Part shown: in pieces, positions 58,643-64,000 of the stretch
How positions within the stretch are numbered: the stretch's first letter is position 1
How the letters are laid out: every line of letters begins with the position of its first letter
NCBI GenBank assembly: GCA_021208645.1
Contig: JAJOJL010000117.1
Coordinates: forward strand, 1 to 64,000
DNA length: 64,000 nt
From: Bacillus sp. (in: firmicutes)
Lineage (GTDB): Bacteria > Bacillota > Bacilli > Bacillales > Salisediminibacteriaceae
Direction of reading: 5' to 3'
Made by a program: the position numbers and the translations under genes
Notes under the pieces: generated by a model
Told to the model about the DNA's origin: nothing
What the model saw: only the letters and a program-made list of their open reading frames with translations
Database searches by the model: none

Positions 58643-59986
58643 TTAATGACTGCTGATATGAAAAAAACCATCTGTCCCCTTTTCACCAGGGAAAAGTTGG
58701 ATCATCCCTTCCTCTGCACCTTGACAATCATGAAAAGCTAGGGGCAGTCTGTCCAACAGTTGTTTATCCAATGTTGCGTTTTCCTGTGCATGGATAAATT
58801 CAGTAATTACTTGATTATTTTCTTTCCTATCTATCGTACACGTACTATACACTAAACGTCCACCAGGTTTTAATAAAGGCCACACAGACCAGAGAATATC
58901 TCCTTGAATTTTAGCCAAATAATGAATATCCTCTTGTTTCTTTGACCACTTTAAATCAGGCTTCCGTTGAATAACTCCCAATCCAGAACAAGGAGCATCT
59001 ACAAGGATTTTATCAAAACTTTCCTTGGTAAAATACTCTCCAGCCTTTCTCGCATCAAGGGCTTTTGCTGCTATATTCGTTAGTCCAAGTCTTTCCCCTT
59101 GTTTTCGAATTAAACCTACTTTATGTTCATGAATGTCAAGGGCAACTAGTTCACCTGTACTGTTCATCTTTTCTGATAGGTGAGTTGTTTTCCCTCCAGG
59201 TGCGGCACAGGCATCAAGAATTCTTTCGCCTTCTTCCGGGGCTAAGGCATAGGCAACCAGCATAGACCCTTCATCTTGAATCGTCATTGCCCCTTCCTTA
59301 TACCCTTTCGTGTTAATGACGGAACCCCTTGAAATAACAAGACTCTCAGGAATGTTTTCACTCCTCGTAGCTTCAATCCCTTCTTGGTGAAGTGAATTCA
59401 TTACTTCCTCTACAGAAGTCTTGGAAAGATTCACTCTCACCGTATGAACAGGGTGCTGTAAATTGGCAGCAGCAATTTTCTTTGCCTGTTCTGGTCCGTA
59501 TTGCTCACTCCACCGGGAGATCAACCACACAGGGTGACTCGTTTCAACTGCCACCCGTTCCAAGGCGTCCTTTATTTCACTTACTTTAGGAACACCGTTT
59601 CGCTGAACAGAACGGAGAATACCATTTACCATACCAGCAATTCCTTGATGACCTCGTTTTTTAGCAATTTGTACTGCTTCATGAATTGCTGCATGGTCAG
59701 GAATTCTGTCTAAAAACACCATTTGATATAAGGTGAGGCGTAGAAGAATCACAACCCAATCCTCTAGTTTTTCTAATGGTCGTTTTGAGAAGGTAGAAAT
59801 ATAATAATCAAGTCGCATTTGGTACTGGATAGTACCGTAAACCATTTCCGTTAGGAGGGGAATATCTTTCTCCTTCAGGTTTGTTCTTTTTATGGTCTCA
59901 TTTAATAGTAAATGACTGTAGGCTTGATCCTTTTCAATTTTCAACAATACTTCTAAGGCAGACTCTCGTACATTACTTTGTTTCAT
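58643..59986 (-). CDS. rsmB: 16S rRNA (cytosine967-C5)-methyltransferase
   Basis: DACAAPGGKTTHLSE; VDAPCSGLGVIQRKPD; YSTCTIDRKEN. Confidence 0.97.
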   Translation of the reverse strand: MKQSNVRESALEVLLKIEKDQAYSHLLLNETIKRTNLKEKDIPLLTEMVYGTIQYQMRLDYYISTFSKRPLEKLEDWVVILLRLTLYQMVFLDRIPDHAAIHEAVQIAKKRGHQGIAGMVNGILRSVQRNGVPKVSEIKDALERVAVETSHPVWLISRWSEQYGPEQAKKIAAANLQHPVHTVRVNLSKTSVEEVMNSLHQEGIEATRSENIPESLVISRGSVINTKGYKEGAMTIQDEGSMLVAYALAPEEGERILDACAAPGGKTTHLSEKMNSTGELVALDIHEHKVGLIRKQGERLGLTNIAAKALDARKAGEYFTKESFDKILVDAPCSGLGVIQRKPDLKWSKKQEDIHYLAKIQGDILWSVWPLLKPGGRLVYSTCTIDRKENNQVITEFIHAQENATLDKQLLDRLPLAFHDCQGAEEGMIQLFPGEKGTDGFFHISSH

Positions 59987-60928
59987 TTGCATCTCCTAGC
60001 TTAAGCCCAGGCTTCCAATCCTTCCCTGCCCCCAGTAAAAAGGTCTTTACATCCATTTGCTTTTTACCTGAAGGCTGGATTTCTTTTAGGTTTAATACGG
60101 TTCCTTCTCCACATGCAACAGAGATGGTGTCGTCACCGATATGAATGATGGTACCAGGGGCTTCTGTAGTTTCTTTTGTAGACACTTCCGAGCGCCAAAT
60201 TTTCAGACGTTTATCATTAATGGTAGTATGTGCCACAGGCCACGGTGCCAAACCACGTACTTGATTATAAATTTCAACAGCAGGTCGGTGCCAATGAATC
60301 ACTTCTTTATCCTTGTTATATTGGGAGCATACGTCACTTCTGCCTCATCTTGCTCCACAGCAACTATGGACCCTGCTTCTATTTCTGGCAATGTCTCAAG
60401 AAGTAACTCAGCCCCTAATACACTTAATTTATCGTGCATGGTGCCAGTTGTATCCTTCTCTTCAATAGGAATCGCCTTCTGTGCCAACATAGCACCTGCA
60501 TCCAGCTTTTCCACCATATACATAATTGTAATACCAGTCTCTTTTTCCCCATCAATGATGGATTGATGGATGGGGGCACCGCCACGGTACTTAGGAAGCA
60601 AGGAGGCATGCACGTTAATACAGCCAAAGGGGGGAACATCCAGAAGTCCCTTTGGGAGTATCTGTCCAAAGGCTGCAGTAATGAGAATGTCAGGTTCTAT
60701 GTCTGCTACCACTTTCCATTCTTGCTCCTGTTTTATTTTTTCCGGCTGAAACACAGGAATACCATGTTTCTCTGCCGCCACCTTTACTGGAGGTGGTGTT
60801 AACTCTTGTTTTCGTCCTTTAGGACGGTCCGGTTGTGTAACTACGAGTTGTACATCATAGTTATTTTCCACAAGGGCATCTAATACTGGTACAGCAAAAT
60901 CTGGCGTTCCCATAAATACTACTTTCAT
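59973..60928 (-). CDS. fmt: Methionyl-tRNA formyltransferase, frameshifted near 60310
   Basis: [38 protein letters not shown]. Confidence 0.96.
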
Positions 60929-60976
60929 GCCAATTCCTCACTTTCGTACAATCTATTTTTGAAAACTCCCAATTCG

Positions 60977-63407
60977 TTACATCATCATATATGGATTCGT
61001 ATCGATAAAAACAGATAAATCTGTTCGTGCCATTTCCCCTTGATACGTTTGGATAATTTCCTGTAAAACTCGTGTCAAATTTGGTTCGACTTTGTATTTT
61101 ACCATGCATTGGTAACGATATCTATCCTTAATCCTCGGTCTGGAGGAAGCGGCCGGTCCAAACACAAACGACGTTTCAGACAGGTTTTCCTTCAAGAAAC
61201 TGCAAATTTTTTCTGTCACTGTTATGGCATTCGTTAAATCTGTATCGCTCACATGGATAAGAGTTAAGAAATAATAGGGCGGATAGCCTCCCTGCTTACG
61301 GATCATCATTTCCTTCTCGTAAAAGGCAACATAGTCATGCCCTTTGACATCGACAATACTATAATGTTCAGGTGTGTATGTTTGCACAATGACTTCTCCT
61401 GCTTTTTGGTGGCGTCCTGCCCTGCCGCTTACTTGAGTCAAAAGCTGAAACGTGCGTTCACTGGCGCGAAAATCAGGTATATGAAGCATAGAATCGGCTG
61501 CCAATACCCCAACTAAGGTAATGTTAGGGAAATCCAATCCCTTTGCGATCATTTGGGTACCAAGGAGGACATCTCCTTCCCCTCGGCCAAATTTATCTAA
61601 AAGCTGTTCGTGGGAACCCTTTCGCTTTGTCGTGTCCACATCCATACGAATCGTGCGTATCCCTGGAAAAACCTTGGCTAGCTCTTCTTCCACCTTCTGC
61701 GTCCCAGATCCAAAAAAAACGGATCGAATCTCCTTCACAGCTCGGACAAATGGTAGGTGGTGTTTCCACATAATTGCAATAGTGACATTGTAACGTTTGA
61801 TTAGCACGGTGATACGTTAAGGAGATATCACAATGGGGACACTCTGCGACATACCCACAGTCTCGACAGAGGATAAAGGTTGAATACCCTCTCCGGTTTA
61901 AAAATAACACCATTTGTTCCTGCTTATCCAAGCGATCTTGGATGGCTTCCTGTAATGCTAAAGAAAACATGGAGCGATTGCCCTGCTTCAGTTCCTCCCG
62001 CATATCCGTTATTTTGACTATTGGTAGTTGGACGTTATTGACCCGATTTTCCATCGTCAATAAGCGGTAAACCCCTTTGTTGGCTCGGGCAAAGCTTTCT
62101 AGAGAAGGGGTAGCGCTTCCTAAAATGACAGGACATTGATAATAACTTCCCCGTTTCACAGCTACTGACCGTGCGTGGTACCTTGGGGATTCTTCCTGTT
62201 TATAGCTTGTTTCATGTTCTTCATCAATAATTATCATGCCAAGGTTTTCAAAAGGGGCAAAGATGGCTGAACGAGCACCTACTGCCACTTTTACTTGCTT
62301 TTCTCGAATACGTCGCCATTCATCGTACTTTTCCCCTTGGGATAAGGCACTGTGGAGTACGGCTACCTCTGAACCGAATCTTTCTTTAAACCGCTTTACC
62401 ATTTGTGGCGTTAAGGAAATTTCCGGTACAAGCATAATCGCTTCCTTACCAAACGATAAGGCGCGGTCGATGGCTTGTAAATACACTTCTGTTTTCCCAC
62501 TGCCTGTAACTCCCCGTAAGAGGAAGGTGTCATGGAGGCCTTGGTCCATTGTTTCTAAAATGGGAGTCAGGGACTTTTCCTGTTCTTCCGTTAAGGGTAA
62601 AGGAGCAGTCGTTTGGAATGTTCGGCCTTCGTACGGGTCCCGGCGCAGCTCCACTTCTTCTTGTACAAGGACCCCCTTCAATACAAGGGCTTGAATAGTA
62701 CTCCTCGATGTTTTCAACGTTTCCAAAAGGTCTACGACCGTAATATCTTCTGGGTGTTCCATGAAAAATTCCAGTAATTCCAGCTGTTTTTTTGCCTGTT
62801 TTCCAATCGTGGAACGAAATGTCAATAATTCGTCTTTAGACAGGACAGACCTAACAACATGGCGTTTCTTTTTCGTTTCTTTCGTCGTTACGACCGGGTG
62901 AATTTTTAACTCTTTGTTTTTTACTCCACGTAATAGCAGCTTACGTTGTTCCTCGGAGACTTGTTGTAACAACTCGTCCCAATCATGAATCTCGTTCTCG
63001 TCAGTAAATATCATTTTCCACTCCATAGGCAGATTATCTAACTCTGCGTCTGGATGAAGGGTAACGAGTTTTTTGTACTTTGCCCGCATCGCTGCTGGGA
63101 GCATCACCTTCAATACGGCAATATGGAAGGACAAGGTTTCTTCCTTTAACCAATGGGATAACTGGAGCAACTCCTCAGTGAGAGGTGGCTCCACATCAAC
63201 TAATTCTTGGACAGGCTTTAGTTTACTCTCATTCATACTACTTTTCTCGGCAACTTTCATGACAAACCCTTGTACTTTTCTTGGTCCAAAGGGAACAACG
63301 ACACGCATCCCTGGCTGAATGGTATCCTTAAAAGCATCAGGTATGACATAATCGAATAGGCGATCCGTTTGATTGGAGGCCACATCCACAATCACTTGGG
63401 CAATCAT
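60977..63407 (-). CDS. priA: Primosomal protein N' (PriA), frameshifted near 61715
   Basis: LLRGVTGSGKTEVYLQAI; DEEHETSYKQEESPRYHARSVA; zinc-binding CRDCGYVAECPHCDISLTYH. Confidence 0.97.
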
Positions 63408-63428
63408 TGTTGTTTCTCCTTGTGGAGT

Positions 63429-64000
63429 TTAAGAGCTGCATCCAACAGTTTGACTGCTGCTTGTTTTTTTTGAAGTCATAGGGATCGGAATGACCTCTCC
63501 GTTTCGAAGGTATAAAGTTAATTCATTCGTATCTCCTTGAAAGCCGCTCCCTTCAGCTACAATGGAGTTGGCTGCAATCATATCCACTTTTTTTGATGCT
63601 AGCTTTCCTTTTGCATATCTTTCTATTTCTTCAGATTCTGCGGCAAAACCGATAAGGGTTTGGTGAGTACGCTGTTCCCCAAGGGTTTTTAAAATGTCCT
63701 TTGTTCGCTCTAACTCAATGACCAGGTCGCCGTCCCGTTTTTTCATTTTTTGATCGTGTGTTTCCTTCGGACGATAATCAGCAACAGCAGCTGCTTTAAT
63801 TACGATCTGTGACGTTTGAAAGTATTCCATGACTGCCTTGTACATGTCATCGGCAGATTCTACGGACACAAACGTTACACCTGGTGGTGGTGATAAATTG
63901 GTAGGACCAGACACGAGGATAACTTCTGCCCCCCGCTTCGCCGCTTCCTCAGCGATGGCATATCCCATTTTTCCAGACGAGCGATTGGTGAAAAACCTTA
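63429..64000 (-). CDS. coaBC: CoaBC/Dfp phosphopantothenoylcysteine synthetase domain (truncated by window edge)
   Basis: FFTNRSSGKMGYAIAEEAAKRGAEVILVSGPTNL...KAAAVADYRP...GFAAES. Confidence 0.93.
   Translation of the reverse strand, partial: RFFTNRSSGKMGYAIAEEAAKRGAEVILVSGPTNLSPPPGVTFVSVESADDMYKAVMEYFQTSQIVIKAAAVADYRPKETHDQKMKKRDGDLVIELERTKDILKTLGEQRTHQTLIGFAAESEEIERYAKGKLASKKVDMIAANSIVAEGSGFQGDTNELTLYLRNGEVIPIPMTSKKTSSSQTVGCSS

Noticed and set aside
62236-62694. 152-aa plus-strand ORF antisense to priA
   Set aside because: Overlaps conserved PriA helicase motifs; no independent evidence.

Overview
This 64 kb window is almost entirely conserved housekeeping DNA from an endospore-forming, Bacillaceae-like Firmicute. 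From the right edge leftward, mostly on the minus strand, the order is dfp/coaBC-priA-fmt-rsmB-rlmN-prpC-prkC-rsgA-rpe-spoVM-(rpmB +)-yloU-fakA-degV-sdaAB-sdaAA-recG-fapR-plsX-fabD-fabG-acpP-rnc-[small accessory block]-smc-ftsY-ylxM-ffh-rpsP-khpA-ylqD-rimM-trmD-rplS-lepB-rbgA-rnhB-sucC-sucD-dprA-topA-trmFO-hslV-hslU-codY-rpsB-tsf-pyrH-frr-uppS-cdsA-dxr-rseP-proS. The left ~3.9 kb (small protein-pfkA-pyk-fxsA plus a C-terminal protein fragment) looks like a different, more Clostridia-like locus joined inside the 3' end of proS. That segment has a visibly higher rate of homopolymer insertions, so a chimeric contig is the leading explanation. I found no phage, CRISPR, toxin-antitoxin, secondary-metabolite or defence locus. 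The most interesting non-obvious signals are two dispersed non-coding repeat families. Family B has three copies; its stems covary between copies and both arms carry GCGAAGC-type mini-hairpin motifs. Family A has three copies with a conserved GCTCGCTTTCCGCGGGC terminus, and one copy has 14-bp terminal inverted repeats. Other points are the absence of the fla/che operon between codY and rpsB, and local absence of xerC, def and thiN. Many split ORFs in the track are essential genes broken by single-base homopolymer indels and are not real pseudogenes.
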